In this document: piece after piece, positions 33,555-42,240 of the stretch
Layout: the number at the start of each line of letters is the position of its first letter
Position numbering within the stretch: position 1 is the first letter of the stretch
From: Streptomyces sp. WMMC500
GTDB lineage: Bacteria > Actinomycetota > Actinomycetes > Streptomycetales > Streptomycetaceae
Assembly (NCBI RefSeq): GCF_027497195.1
Contig: NZ_CP114905.1
Location: forward strand, 1,860,001 to 1,924,000
Direction of reading: 5' to 3'
DNA length: 64,000 bases
Notes under the pieces: generated by a model
The model's database searches: none
Told to the model about the DNA's origin: nothing
The model's input: the letters and a program-made list of their open reading frames with translations, nothing else
Made by a program: the position numbers and the translations under genes

Positions 33555-34874
33555 TCAGTAGTAGAGGAGCGCTTTGCTCCAGTCCTCGTCGGGGCCGAAC
33601 AGGCTGCGCGGCTTGACCACGTCGGGCATGTTCGTGAGCGCGTCGCGCGGGATCAGCGACCCCGGCGGCAGCCCGGTGACGTCGGCGTCGACGCCGAACT
33701 CGGCGCGTACGGCCGCCGTGAGCGCCCCCTCGGCGGCCACGCGGTGCTCCGGTGGCACCTCGATCTCGATGCGCAGCGACACCGGTTCGGCGCGGGCGCG
33801 CCAGAAGTACACCTGGTGGGCGTCCGGGAGGGAGAAGACGACCTCCTCCAGCCGGTGCTGGGTGACCCGCGTGTCGCCGACGCGGTGGCCGAAGGCCGCC
33901 CGGCCGAGGACGCGGACGGTGGGCAGGTGCCACCCGCAGTCGCAGTCGTCGTACGAGACCTCGACGTCGTCCTCCAGGTTGTAGCGCAGCAGCGGCATCG
34001 CCTCGCGGTACAGCGGGGTGACGACGAGCTGGCCCGCGCCCTCGGCGGCGACGGTGCCGGTCTGCGGGTCGTACACCTCGAACAGCGCCCGGTCCGCCCA
34101 GAGGTGCATGCGCCCGTGCGCGCACTCCCCGGCGAGGCTGCCGGTCTCCGTGGAGCCGTACTCCTCGATCACCGGCACCCCCCACAGCCGGCTGATCCGC
34201 TCGCGGCGGGCGGTCGTCAGCGGCTCGCCGCCGACGAACAGGGCGCGCAGCGCGGGGAAGTCGGCGCCGGGGCGGTGGCCCGCGGCGGTCGCGGCGGCGG
34301 CCCAGATGAGGCACTCGGTCGGCACCGACCAGGTAAGGGTGACGTCCAGGTCGTGCAGGGCGCGCACCACGCGGGCGTACGGCATGGCCAGCGACCGGTT
34401 GTCGCCGGGCACGACGGTGGCGCCGTGCAGCCGGGCCGCGGCGTGCGCGAGGTGGCCGGTGAGCAGCAGCGCGTACGGGGTGCGTACAAGGAAGACGTCC
34501 GCTGCGGAGATGCCGATCCACTTGCGGGCGAACCGCTCGGCGAGGTCGAGCCAGTCCTCCTGGGTGTAGTAGGAGGGCGTGGGCCGGCCGGCGGTGCCGC
34601 TCGACTCGTGGTAGGTCGCCAGGCGTTCCCGGGGCACACCCAGCATGCCGTACGGGTAGTTGTCCCGCAGGTCCTGCTTGGTCGTCAGCGGCAGTCCCGC
34701 GAGGTCGGCGGGGGTCGTGGGCAGGGCGGCGGCGGTGGCGAGCCGGGGCCGGTAGAAGGGCGAGCGGGCGGCCCAGGCGACGGTCTGCGGGAGCTGCTTC
34801 TCCTGCAGGCCACGCAGTTCCTCCGGGCCGTTCCACTGGCCGATGTGCGGCAGGCTCGCCGGTGCGTCGGTCAC
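33555..34874 (-). CDS. Phenylacetate-CoA-ligase-like (PaaK family) adenylate-forming ligase
   Basis: About 439 aa, short like PaaK proteins. AMP-binding loop ESSGTAGRPTPSYYT (about residues 90-104), EEYGSTETG (about 230) and a C-terminal part with RYNLEDDVEV. Entry motif LPLTTKQDLRDNYPYG is typical of PaaK. It probably activates a carboxylate as AMP or CoA ester; the aminohydroxybenzoate is the obvious candidate, for amide or ester formation. A carrier protein or condensation enzyme is not seen nearby. GTG 34874 overlaps the amidohydrolase stop (GTGA) with GGGGGAGGA ahead. Confidence 0.88.
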   Translation of the reverse strand: MTDAPASLPHIGQWNGPEELRGLQEKQLPQTVAWAARSPFYRPRLATAAALPTTPADLAGLPLTTKQDLRDNYPYGMLGVPRERLATYHESSGTAGRPTPSYYTQEDWLDLAERFARKWIGISAADVFLVRTPYALLLTGHLAHAAARLHGATVVPGDNRSLAMPYARVVRALHDLDVTLTWSVPTECLIWAAAATAAGHRPGADFPALRALFVGGEPLTTARRERISRLWGVPVIEEYGSTETGSLAGECAHGRMHLWADRALFEVYDPQTGTVAAEGAGQLVVTPLYREAMPLLRYNLEDDVEVSYDDCDCGWHLPTVRVLGRAAFGHRVGDTRVTQHRLEEVVFSLPDAHQVYFWRARAEPVSLRIEIEVPPEHRVAAEGALTAAVRAEFGVDADVTGLPPGSLIPRDALTNMPDVVKPRSLFGPDEDWSKALLYY

Positions 34875-35686
34875 GGTTTCTCCTCCCCCAGTAGTCGGTG
34901 GGCGTTCTCCCAGGCGATCTGCCGCCACTGCTCGGGCGGAGTGCCGATCGCCGCGAACTTGGCGAGTTCCACGGCCGGGTGCTGCAGCGGGTACTCGGAG
35001 CCGAACACCACCCGCGCGGCGCCCAGCCGGTCGATGGCCGCCTCGGCCACGCACGTGTAGCCGCCGGAGGTCTCCAGCAGGATGCGGGGCTCGTCGCGGA
35101 TCAGGTTGAGGGCGTGGAAGTCGATGTTGCCGATGCCGCTGTGCCCGAGCACGAAGTCCGTCCCCGGGAACCGGCGAGCCAGGGTGACGAGGTCGGCCAC
35201 GCCCGCGCCGGGGCGGGCGAGGCACACGGTGTAGACGGGGTGGCCGCTGTCGGCGGCCACCTCCACCAGCGCGGCGACGCGCGGGTCGGTGAGCGCGACG
35301 CCGTGCACCGCGGGCGAGACCTCCAGGCCGCGGAACTCCGCCGCCCGGTCGCGGTACGCCCCGGGCGGGCGGTGCGGGTTGCCGAACCAGAAGGGCACCA
35401 GCCGTCCTCCCCCACCGGCTACGCCCCCATTGGCGGGGGTACCCCCATTGGTGCCCGCGCAGCCGGCCAGCACGGCGTCGTTGTCGGCGTCGGATTCGAC
35501 GTGCCCGCCGTCGACGAGCTGGCGGGCGAGCGTGTCGAGGTCGACGGTGCCGCCCGCGCAGACCACCGCGCGCGCCACACCGCTGCCGTCCAGCGCCGCC
35601 AGCAGCCGGCCGACGGCGCCGGGCCGGGGGGCGAGGCGGACGTGGAAGTCCAGCACGGGCTGTGCGGTCATCGCGGCACCGCTCAC
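34871..35686 (-). CDS. Amidohydrolase-2-family protein with altered metal ligands
   Basis: About 271 aa. TIM-barrel amidohydrolase pattern: LDFHVRLAP near the start, YTVCLARPGAG, FVLGHSGIGNIDF, ILLETSGGY and VVFGSEYPLQHPAVE. Normal members have DxHxH at the first site and GSDYP at the last; here these read DFHVR and GSEYP, so two conserved metal positions differ. The family includes ACMSD-like decarboxylases and lactonases. An in-frame Gly-rich insertion (about residues 79-95) comes from a dispersed repeat. GTG 35686 overlaps the GriH-like stop (GTGA); ATG 35671 is the alternative start. Confidence 0.8.
   Translation of the reverse strand: MSGAAMTAQPVLDFHVRLAPRPGAVGRLLAALDGSGVARAVVCAGGTVDLDTLARQLVDGGHVESDADNDAVLAGCAGTNGGTPANGGVAGGGGRLVPFWFGNPHRPPGAYRDRAAEFRGLEVSPAVHGVALTDPRVAALVEVAADSGHPVYTVCLARPGAGVADLVTLARRFPGTDFVLGHSGIGNIDFHALNLIRDEPRILLETSGGYTCVAEAAIDRLGAARVVFGSEYPLQHPAVELAKFAAIGTPPEQWRQIAWENAHRLLGEEKP
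35402..35450 (-). repeat. In-frame palindromic repeat, copy 1 (amidohydrolase gene)
   Basis: 49 bases that read, on the coding strand, AATGGGGGTACCCCCGCC and onward to GTAGCCGGTGGGGGAGGAC, encoding NGGTPANGGVAGGGGR. It contains the perfect palindrome GGGGGTACCCCC. 43 of 49 positions match the copy at 42433. Confidence 0.8.
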
Positions 35687-36786
35687 TTCTCGATGCAGAA
35701 CTCGTCGATGGGGTAGCCGACGTGCCGTTGCTCGACGGGCAGACAGCCGAGCACCTTCGTGCCGGCGGTCAGATCGGTGACGTTGAGCACCTCGCCGCCG
35801 GGCCCGAGGACCCGTACGTGCCAGTCGTCCTGCACGATGAGGTTGACCCGCACCCCGGACGGCGCGACCACGTCGATCGCGAGCAGCGGCCGCGTCTCGA
35901 TCTTGACCCGGCCCACCGTGACGACCCGGGACTTGCCCGCGGAGTCGACGGCGAGCACCTTGCCGCCGGAGGACAGTTCGCTGAGGTAGTTGGTGCGGCC
36001 CTCTGCGGAGAGCGTGTACGAGTGCAGCGCACCGGCGTTGACGCGGAACGGGCGGGTCGGCATGTACGGCAGCGGGTGGGTTTCGCTGCAGCACAGGATC
36101 ATGCCGGTGGAGTGCGAGCCGACGAGAATGCCCTCGTCCAGGCGGAAGTTGGTGCACGTGTCCACGCACGCCCGCTCGCCCATGCCGACCCGGCGGATGC
36201 CGGTGACCTCCAGCTCCACCAGCGACAGGTCCGCGGCCTTGCTGACCGCGGCGGCCTTCAGTTCCGTGGCCTCGCCGGGCGCCCGGGGCGCGAGCATCAC
36301 GCCGTCGGAACCGTGTTCGAGGACGCCGAAGACGATCTCCGCCTCCTCCACGTCGGCGACCCGGGTGACGATGCTGCCCTCGGCTCCGGCCGCGGCGGCG
36401 AGCACGATCTCCAGCGGGATCTTGGTGGGGTCGCGGAAGTCCAGCAGGCTCCACCGGTCGTGGCGGGCGGCGCGGCAGGCGTCGTCCAGGCTGTCGGCGT
36501 CGGTGATCTCGACGTAGCGGCCGAACTCCACACCGGCGTGGGCGAGGGCGAGTTCCGCGGGGTCGCCGTGGCGGGCGGGGTCGACGATGACGAGGTCGGC
36601 GGGCTCCAGTTTCTCCGGCAGCGGCCGGCCGAGCGGGAAGAGCACCTTCTTCACCGTCGGGGGCAGCGGCTCCAGGTCGGCGGGGTCGGCGGCCACGATG
36701 GCGTCGACCCGCTGGTGGATGGCTTCTTCGACGATGGCCTCCTTGGCCCCGTCGGCGGCACGGATGTCCAGCCAGCACAGCTTCAC
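35683..36786 (-). CDS. griH: 3-amino-4-hydroxybenzoate synthase (GriH-like; DHQ synthase II family)
   Basis: About 367 aa. Matches the archaeal-type 3-dehydroquinate synthase II family to which GriH belongs: KLCWLDIRAADG, DFRDPTKIPLEIVLA, GSDGVMLAPRAPGE, VGMGERACVDTCTNF, ILVGSHSTGMILCCSET, RPFRVNAGALHSY and GKVLAVDSAGKSR. GriH converts the C7 amino-sugar product of GriI into 3-amino-4-hydroxybenzoate. Located directly downstream of the GriI-like gene, which makes the assignment strong. GTG 36786 has GAGGAGAG upstream. Cytoplasmic. Confidence 0.92.
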   Translation of the reverse strand: MKLCWLDIRAADGAKEAIVEEAIHQRVDAIVAADPADLEPLPPTVKKVLFPLGRPLPEKLEPADLVIVDPARHGDPAELALAHAGVEFGRYVEITDADSLDDACRAARHDRWSLLDFRDPTKIPLEIVLAAAAGAEGSIVTRVADVEEAEIVFGVLEHGSDGVMLAPRAPGEATELKAAAVSKAADLSLVELEVTGIRRVGMGERACVDTCTNFRLDEGILVGSHSTGMILCCSETHPLPYMPTRPFRVNAGALHSYTLSAEGRTNYLSELSSGGKVLAVDSAGKSRVVTVGRVKIETRPLLAIDVVAPSGVRVNLIVQDDWHVRVLGPGGEVLNVTDLTAGTKVLGCLPVEQRHVGYPIDEFCIEK

Positions 36787-36855
36787 GGATCTCTCCTCAG
36801 AGCGGATGGTCGGCGGGGATCGGGACGTCGTGAGGTGTCGTGCGCGGGGCGGTCG

Positions 36856-37719
36856 TTACGTCGTGAGGGCGAGCCGCTCTCCTCCGCCGGCCACACCCCC
36901 GTGGGCGGGGGTGCCCCCGGTCCCGCCGGTACGGTCCGGGCCGTGCCCGGGTGCGTGCACCAGCCGGGCGATCGATGCGGCCGTCCGCCCGGGCTTCTCG
37001 GCCTGGAAGACGTTGCGCCCCATCGCCACCCCGGCCGCGCCGCCGCGCAGCGCGTCGGAGACGAACGACAGGACGGCGCCGGGGTCGGCCGCGCGCGGGC
37101 CGCCGGCCACGATCACGGGGATCGGGCAGGCCCGCACCACGTCGGCCATCTCCTCGGGCGTGCCGGCGTAGTCGGTCTTGACGACGTCGGCGCCGAGGTC
37201 GGCGGCGAGCAGCGCGGCGTGCGCCACCAGGTCGGGCGCGTGCGCGTCGCCGATCTGCGGCCCGCGGGCGTAGACCATGGCCAGCAGCGGCACGTTCCAG
37301 CGGTCGCACTCCCCCGCCACGGCGGCCAGGTCGGCGACCTGCCGGGCCTCCTGGCGGGAGCCCAGGTTGACGTGCACGCTCACGGCGTCGGCGCCCGCGC
37401 GCAGCGCCTCCTCGACGTGCGCCACCAGGTACTTGGCGTCCGGGTCCGGAGCGTGCCGGGTGCTCGCGTTCAGGTGCAGGATCAGCGACATGCCGCCGAA
37501 CCAGCCGTGGTCCAGGTGGCGCAGGGTGCCCTTGTGCAGCACGACGGCGTCGACGCCGGTGCCGGCCAGCTCGCCCAGCAGCGGGTCCAGCTCGCCGGGG
37601 CGCAGCGGTCCGTCGGTGACCGAGTGGTCGAGCGGGACGACGAACAGCCGTTCGTCACCCTGCCGGAAGAGGCGTCGCAGGCGCAGCCCGCGGCCGAACG
37701 GAGCGTTGAGTACAGCCAC
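36856..37719 (-). CDS. griI: GriI-like aldolase (2-amino-4,5-dihydroxy-6-oxo-7-phosphooxyheptanoate synthase)
   Basis: About 287 aa class I aldolase. PLDHSVTDGP near residue 30, VVLHKGTLRHL, SVHVNLGSRQEARQV, VYARGP and the Schiff-base lysine, about Lys181, in DVVKTDYAGT, then VIVAGGPRA. GriI condenses aspartate-4-semialdehyde with dihydroxyacetone phosphate, the first committed step to 3-amino-4-hydroxybenzoate. Flanked by an aspartokinase (supplying the semialdehyde precursor) and GriH. The last ~20 residues are encoded by a dispersed repeat and are unlikely to be part of the barrel. GTG 37719. Confidence 0.92.
   Translation of the reverse strand: MAVLNAPFGRGLRLRRLFRQGDERLFVVPLDHSVTDGPLRPGELDPLLGELAGTGVDAVVLHKGTLRHLDHGWFGGMSLILHLNASTRHAPDPDAKYLVAHVEEALRAGADAVSVHVNLGSRQEARQVADLAAVAGECDRWNVPLLAMVYARGPQIGDAHAPDLVAHAALLAADLGADVVKTDYAGTPEEMADVVRACPIPVIVAGGPRAADPGAVLSFVSDALRGGAAGVAMGRNVFQAEKPGRTAASIARLVHAPGHGPDRTGGTGGTPAHGGVAGGGERLALTT
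36873..36921 (-). repeat. In-frame palindromic repeat, copy 2 (GriI-like gene tail)
   Basis: Related to the copies at 35402 and 42433 but more diverged; encodes GGTPAHGGVAGGGER at the C-terminus of the aldolase. The GGGGGCACCCCC core is kept. Confidence 0.75.
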
Positions 37720-37735
37720 TTGTGTCCTGCCTCTC

Positions 37736-39007
37736 TCAAACGGCGGCGGAGCGGCCGGGGGCGGCGGGCGCCGGGTCGTCCGGCGGCGGCCCGGCGAGCT
37801 CGAACTGGCGGTGCAGGGTCTCCACGGCGTCGACCGTGCGCTCCCGCGGCACGATCACGGACAGCCGGGTCTGGGAGGTGGAGATCCAGCTCGTGGGGAT
37901 CCCCGCGGCGGCCAGCGCCGCCATCAGCCGGGCCGCGTACTCGGGCCGGCTGAGCAAGCCCATCCCGACGACGGAGACCTTGCCGACGTCGGTGTCGAAG
38001 TGCACGCCGCCGCCGAAGGACGCCGCGACCTCGTGCAGCGGCCCGCGTACCCGGTCGGCTTCGCTGCGGCGGATCGTGAAGCCCATCCGGAACTCGTTCT
38101 CGTACGGGCCCGACCTGGCCACCAGGTCCACGACGGTCCCCCGCGCGGCCAGCACCTCGAACACGTCGGGGGCGAGGTCGCGGCGGCTGTCGCGGCAGTG
38201 CACGAGCACCCGCGCGACATCGGTGTCGTGGGTGACCGCGACGACCGCCCGCCGGGTCTCCAGCGGGCGGTCGTCCTGCCGCTCGGCGACCGTCGTCCCG
38301 GGCGCCTGCGACGACACGTTCCTCACGCGCACTTCGACCCCTTCCATGGCGGCCAGCTCGATACAGCGGGTGTGCAGGACCCGGGCGCCCGCGAACGCCA
38401 TCTCCGCCATCACGCCGGGGTCCACCCACGGCAGGCAGCGGGCGGCGGGCAGCACGCGGGGGTCGGCGCTGAACACGCCGTCCACGTCGGTGTAGATCTC
38501 GCACCGCGCCGCGCGCAGCCGCGCCGCGAGCGCCACGGCGGTGGTGTCGGAGCCGCCGCGGCCGAGGGTGGCGACGTCGCCCGCGCGGTCGACGCCCTGG
38601 AACCCGGTGACCACGGCCACCCGCCCGCCCGCCAGCGCCGCACGTACCCGCTCGGCGCCGATGCCGGAGACGAGCGCATCGCCGTGCCTGTCCGTGGTGC
38701 GGATCCCCGCCTGCGCGCCGGTCAGCGAGACCGCCGGCACGCCCATGGCGCCCAGCGTCAGGGCCATGACCGCCGCCGACTCCGCCTCGCCCACGGCCAG
38801 CAACTGATCGAGCTCCCGGGACGCGGCCGGGGCGCCGACGTCGGCGGCCAGCCGCAGCAGTTCGTCGGTACGGCCGCCGCGGGCGGAGACGACCACGGCC
38901 ACCGACGGGGCGCGCCGCCACGCCGCCTCGATGCGCAGGGCGGCGAGGCGGACACGGTCGAGTGTCTGCAACGAGGTACCGCCGTATTTCTGGACGAGCA
39001 CAGCCAC
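37736..39007 (-). CDS. Aspartokinase dedicated to the aminohydroxybenzoate pathway
   Basis: About 423 aa, the usual bacterial aspartokinase length. LVQKYGGTSLQ at the N-terminus, VVSARGGRTDELL, GVPAVSLTGAQAGI, TLGRGGSDTTAVALAARL and EIYTDVDGVFSADPR form the kinase domain; two ACT-like regulatory segments follow (KVSVVGMGLLSRPEYA near the end). It makes aspartyl-4-phosphate, feeding the semialdehyde used by the GriI-like aldolase 16 bases downstream. Many such cluster copies escape feedback control; this cannot be judged here. GTG 39007 was chosen because the protein then starts like other aspartokinases; the frame extends to GTG 39043. Confidence 0.93.
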   Translation of the reverse strand: MAVLVQKYGGTSLQTLDRVRLAALRIEAAWRRAPSVAVVVSARGGRTDELLRLAADVGAPAASRELDQLLAVGEAESAAVMALTLGAMGVPAVSLTGAQAGIRTTDRHGDALVSGIGAERVRAALAGGRVAVVTGFQGVDRAGDVATLGRGGSDTTAVALAARLRAARCEIYTDVDGVFSADPRVLPAARCLPWVDPGVMAEMAFAGARVLHTRCIELAAMEGVEVRVRNVSSQAPGTTVAERQDDRPLETRRAVVAVTHDTDVARVLVHCRDSRRDLAPDVFEVLAARGTVVDLVARSGPYENEFRMGFTIRRSEADRVRGPLHEVAASFGGGVHFDTDVGKVSVVGMGLLSRPEYAARLMAALAAAGIPTSWISTSQTRLSVIVPRERTVDAVETLHRQFELAGPPPDDPAPAAPGRSAAV

Positions 39008-39070
39008 AGCCGTTTCACCGCCTTCGTCGACCCGATATGGCACGACAGTAAGCGCGGCTTTCTTCCCGGC

Positions 39071-39095
39071 CCACTACTCGCCCGGGTAGTGCCCC
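39071..39095. promoter_or_regulatory. Inverted repeat CCCACTACTCG-CC-CGGGTAGTG, cluster operator site 2
   Basis: Lies in the 288-base divergent region between the aspartokinase operon and the histidine kinase gene. It has the same architecture and 2-base spacer as site 3 at 42101, with one internal mismatch (T) and a less perfect outer edge. No other gene or RNA is seen in this gap; nearer the kinase a shorter GGTAGTCGGATACTCC motif occurs. Confidence 0.7.
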
Positions 39096-39295
39096 CGAAT
39101 TCAGTGGGTCACGCCATGGCGGGCGGGCGTTACCGCGAACACGCGATGGCGGCAGCGGGCGTACGGTATTCGGGCCGCGGAATTCGTGGGCTGCCGCGGC
39201 CGCCGTACCGCCCGTGAAACTACTGTGTGCGCGGTAGTCGGATACTCCTCCGCAAGCAGTACTCGGATGCCGCGAACTGCCGTTATGGTGCTCGT

Positions 39296-40426
39296 ATGAG
39301 CGCACGGCTGTCCAAGGTCTGGGCCCGGGTCAGGAGCTTGGTGATCGCGGTCTGCGTGGCGGCCGTGCTCCTGATCACCGCACTGGCCGGGGACCACGAC
39401 GCCTCGAAGCTCGACCTGCTCGGCTACGGGCTGCTGCTGGCGAGCGGCCTGGCGCTGGCCGGCACCGCGCGGGCCCCCGTGCCGATCCTCGCCGTGACCG
39501 CGATGTGCGTGGTGGGCTACAACGCCGCGGGCTTCGACGTGCCCGCCGTCGCCTACCTGTTCGCCGTCTACGCCGCCGTACGCTCCGGGCACCGGATCGT
39601 CACGGTCGCGGTGAGCGTGGGGCTGGTGCTCACCCTCCCGTACGCCGTGATGGCCGCTCCCGGCGACGGCCCCTCGGACGCCTTCGCGCAGGCCCGCGGC
39701 GTGCTCGAACTCGCCTGGCTGATCGCCGCCGGCGCCGCCGGCGAGGCGCTGCGGCAGGCCGAGCGGCGGGCGGACGAGGCCGAGCGGACCCGCGAGGAGA
39801 CCGCGCGGCTGCGCGCCAGCGAGGAGCGGCTCCACATAGCGCGGGAGTTGCACGACTCGCTCACCCACCAGATCTCCATCATCAAGGTGCAGTCCGAGGT
39901 GGCCGTCCACCTCGCCCGCAAGCGCGGCGAGGACGTCCCCGAGTCGCTGCTCGCGATCCAGGAGGCCGGCCGGGAGGCGACCAGGGAGCTGCGCGCGACG
40001 CTGGAGACACTGCGCGACGAGGGCGGTCAGGACCCGGCGCACGGGCTCGACCGGGTGCCGGAGCTGGTGGAGCGCACCCACGGCATAGGGCTGCACACGA
40101 CGCTCACGATCGAGGGGCAGCGCCACGAGGTGCCCGAGGCGGTGGACCGTACCGCCTACCGGATCGTGCAGGAGTCGCTGACCAACACCGCCCGACACGC
40201 CGCGGCCTCCTCCGCCTCGATCCGTATTTCCTACCTCCCCGGCGCCCTCGCCATCCGCGTCGACGACGACGGGACGGCGCGGGCGGGCGCGGCACCCGAG
40301 CCCGGCGTCGGCCTGCTGGGGATGCGCGAGCGCGTCACCGCCCTCGGCGGCAGCCTGCGCGCCGAGCCGCGGAACGAGGGCGGCTTCACCGTGCAGGCCG
40401 AACTCCCGGTGGCGAGGATCCCGTGA
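39296..40426 (+). CDS. Membrane histidine kinase (HisKA_3, NarL-type two-component system)
   Basis: About 376 aa. Four to five N-terminal membrane helices up to about residue 148, then a short coiled linker rich in Glu/Arg (RQAERRADEAERTREETARL), the phospho-acceptor His at about 186 in ARELHDSLTHQISII, and an ATPase domain with RIVQESLTNTARHA and GVGLLGMRERVTALGG. It senses through its membrane part; the signal is unknown. The stop overlaps the partner regulator's GTG by four bases. No good ribosome site precedes the ATG. Confidence 0.92.
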   Translation: MSARLSKVWARVRSLVIAVCVAAVLLITALAGDHDASKLDLLGYGLLLASGLALAGTARAPVPILAVTAMCVVGYNAAGFDVPAVAYLFAVYAAVRSGHRIVTVAVSVGLVLTLPYAVMAAPGDGPSDAFAQARGVLELAWLIAAGAAGEALRQAERRADEAERTREETARLRASEERLHIARELHDSLTHQISIIKVQSEVAVHLARKRGEDVPESLLAIQEAGREATRELRATLETLRDEGGQDPAHGLDRVPELVERTHGIGLHTTLTIEGQRHEVPEAVDRTAYRIVQESLTNTARHAAASSASIRISYLPGALAIRVDDDGTARAGAAPEPGVGLLGMRERVTALGGSLRAEPRNEGGFTVQAELPVARIP

Positions 40427-41088
40427 TCCGTGTGCTCATGCTCGACGACCAGCCGCTGCTGCGCAGCGGGTTCCGCGCGCTGCTCGACGCCGAGGACGAC
40501 ATCGAGGTCGTGGCGGAGGCCGGAGACGGCAAGGAGGGCCTGGCACTGGCCCGGGAGCATCTGCCGGACCTCGCGCTCGTGGACCTGTCGATGCCGGTGA
40601 TGGACGGCATCGAGACGACGCGGCAGATCGCCGCGGACCCGGCGCTGGCCCGCGTCCACGTCGTGATCCTGACCAACTACGGCCTGGACGAGAACGTGTT
40701 CAACGCGCTGCGCGCGGGCGCGGCCGGGTTCCTGGTCAAGGACATCCTGCCGGAGGACCTGCTGCACGCCGTACGGGTGGCGGCACGCGGGGACGCGCTG
40801 CTGGCACCGTCGATCACGCGGAGGCTGATCAACAAGTACGTGTCCCAGCCGCCGCTGGACCCGTCGGCGGTCCGCGGCCTGGAGGAGCTGACCAACCGGG
40901 AGCGCGAGTCCGTCGCGCTGGCCGCGCAGGGCCTGTCCAACGAGGAGATCGCCGACCGCATGGTGATCAGCCCGCTGACCGCGAAGACGCACATCAACCG
41001 GGCGATGTTCAAGCTGCACGCGCGCGACCGCGCCCAACTGGTGGTCGTCGCCTACGAGTCGGGGCTCGTGACCCCGCGCGGCCGGTGA
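40423..41088 (+). CDS. NarL/FixJ-family response regulator
   Basis: About 221 aa. Receiver domain with acidic pair LMLDDQP (Asp8/9), phospho-acceptor Asp54 in LALVDLSMPV and lysine in FLVKDILPEDLL. C-terminal LuxR-type HTH: LTNRERESVALAAQGLSNEE then SPLTAKTHINRAMFKL. Coupled to the kinase by GTGA overlap. Located inside the cluster beside operator site 2, so it is one candidate for the protein that binds the shared CACTACCCG sites. Confidence 0.93.
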   Translation: MIRVLMLDDQPLLRSGFRALLDAEDDIEVVAEAGDGKEGLALAREHLPDLALVDLSMPVMDGIETTRQIAADPALARVHVVILTNYGLDENVFNALRAGAAGFLVKDILPEDLLHAVRVAARGDALLAPSITRRLINKYVSQPPLDPSAVRGLEELTNRERESVALAAQGLSNEEIADRMVISPLTAKTHINRAMFKLHARDRAQLVVVAYESGLVTPRGR

Positions 41089-41106
41089 CGCGCGGGCGTC
41101 GGCCGG

Positions 41107-41997
41107 TCAGATGAAGTCCATCATCCCGGGCTTCCAGCGGTAGTGCGACTCCAGCTTGTAGTACTCGCCCCCGGGCGCGACGGCAACGCCGTAGACGAAC
41201 TTGCGGTCGCCGTCGCCGGCGGGGACCCCGCGGACGAACCGCTCGATCTCCGGCTCCACCCGGACCGGCAGCGCGGCCAGGTCCGAGGTGGTCACGGCGT
41301 AGCAGATCCGCTCGACCCGCGGCGAGTCCCAGTTGAGGGTGACGTACAGGCCGAACGCCTCCCGGCCGAGCCTCAGCATGTGCTCGCTCGGCCGCGCCAT
41401 GCCCAGCTCGTGGAGCGTCTCCGTGATCGTGTCCGGCTCGAAGAGGTGCGGGGGCACGTCGTTGAAGTACACGTTGAGGGTGCGGTGGTGGTAGTCGACG
41501 CCGACGACGCCCACGCGGTCGGCGAGTCCGTGGCGTTCGAAAAGGCCGTCGTGCGCGGCCAGGGCCGGCGGCATGGCCGGCAGGTCGGCGAACGTCGCGA
41601 CCTTCTGGAGGTCGTCGGGGGTGAAGAACGCGTAGACCTTCTTGAAGCCGCCGGCGACGCCGAAGTCGACGCCGTGGCCGGCGACCCGGCTGCGCCCCTG
41701 CACCTGCCCGAGCACGGCGCCGACGGGGTGGTCCGTCGGCGCGGTGAGGCCGGCGGCGAGCGCGACGGCGTACGGGTCGCGCTGCCCGGGGTGGGTCGTG
41801 AAGCGGCAGTCCAGCTCGCCGGCGTGCCGCAGGCTTGTCGCGACGCGAAAGGCGACGACGGTCGCGTCGTGCCCGAAGGCGTCCGCGTACGCGGCGAGGA
41901 CCGGTCGTACCGTCCCGGGCGCGCACGGCACGCCGAGCGTACGGGCCGACCGCTCGATGACCGCGTACAGTTCGTCCATCCCGGCGGTTTCGGACAT
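41107..41997 (-). CDS. ABBA-type aromatic prenyltransferase (NphB/CloQ family)
   Basis: 296 aa, close to NphB (307 aa) in length and with the same landmarks in order: GELDCRF (Asp63, equivalent to the Mg-binding Asp62 of NphB), VAGGFKKVYAFF (Lys119/120), TLNVYFND (Asn175), GLYVTLNW (Tyr218), VERICYAV (Arg230) and GGEYYKLESHYRW (Lys281). These correspond to the diphosphate-binding residues of NphB. It should attach a dimethylallyl, geranyl or farnesyl group to an electron-rich aromatic acceptor; the aminohydroxybenzoate of this cluster is the obvious acceptor. Soluble, cytoplasmic. ATG 41997 has AAGGGG upstream. Divergent from the LAL regulator across operator site 3. Confidence 0.93.
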   Translation of the reverse strand: MSETAGMDELYAVIERSARTLGVPCAPGTVRPVLAAYADAFGHDATVVAFRVATSLRHAGELDCRFTTHPGQRDPYAVALAAGLTAPTDHPVGAVLGQVQGRSRVAGHGVDFGVAGGFKKVYAFFTPDDLQKVATFADLPAMPPALAAHDGLFERHGLADRVGVVGVDYHHRTLNVYFNDVPPHLFEPDTITETLHELGMARPSEHMLRLGREAFGLYVTLNWDSPRVERICYAVTTSDLAALPVRVEPEIERFVRGVPAGDGDRKFVYGVAVAPGGEYYKLESHYRWKPGMMDFI

Positions 41998-42099
41998 GCG
42001 AACCCCTTGCTCGGCGAGGAATGTATTGCGATACGTGTCGGGGGCGCCGCGAATGCGCGCTTACCGGTACGGAAAAACTAGTCGCGTGTGCGTTGCCCT

Positions 42100-42125
42100 G
42101 CCCACTACCCGGACGGGTAGTGGGG
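42100..42125. promoter_or_regulatory. Perfect inverted repeat CCCACTACCCG-GA-CGGGTAGTGGG, cluster operator site 3
   Basis: 11-bp perfect arms with a 2-base spacer at 42101-42124, in the 243-base divergent region between the prenyltransferase and the LAL regulator. Best-conserved of three related sites (25065, 39071). A further half-like CCTACCCG follows at 42126. Confidence 0.78.
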
Positions 42126-42240
42126 CCTACCCGAGTTGTCGTGGCGTATTTCATTGACCCGCCATTGCCGCTCGATGACCCTTGACGGCAAGGCTCATGG
42201 CTCGGGTTCGAGGATTCTCCACGGCACCGCGGGGGCGATC

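Noticed and set aside
34886..35225. N-terminal extension of the PaaK-like ligase upstream of 34874
   Set aside because: It overlaps the amidohydrolase coding sequence; the GTG at 34874 has a good ribosome site and a coupled 4-base overlap.
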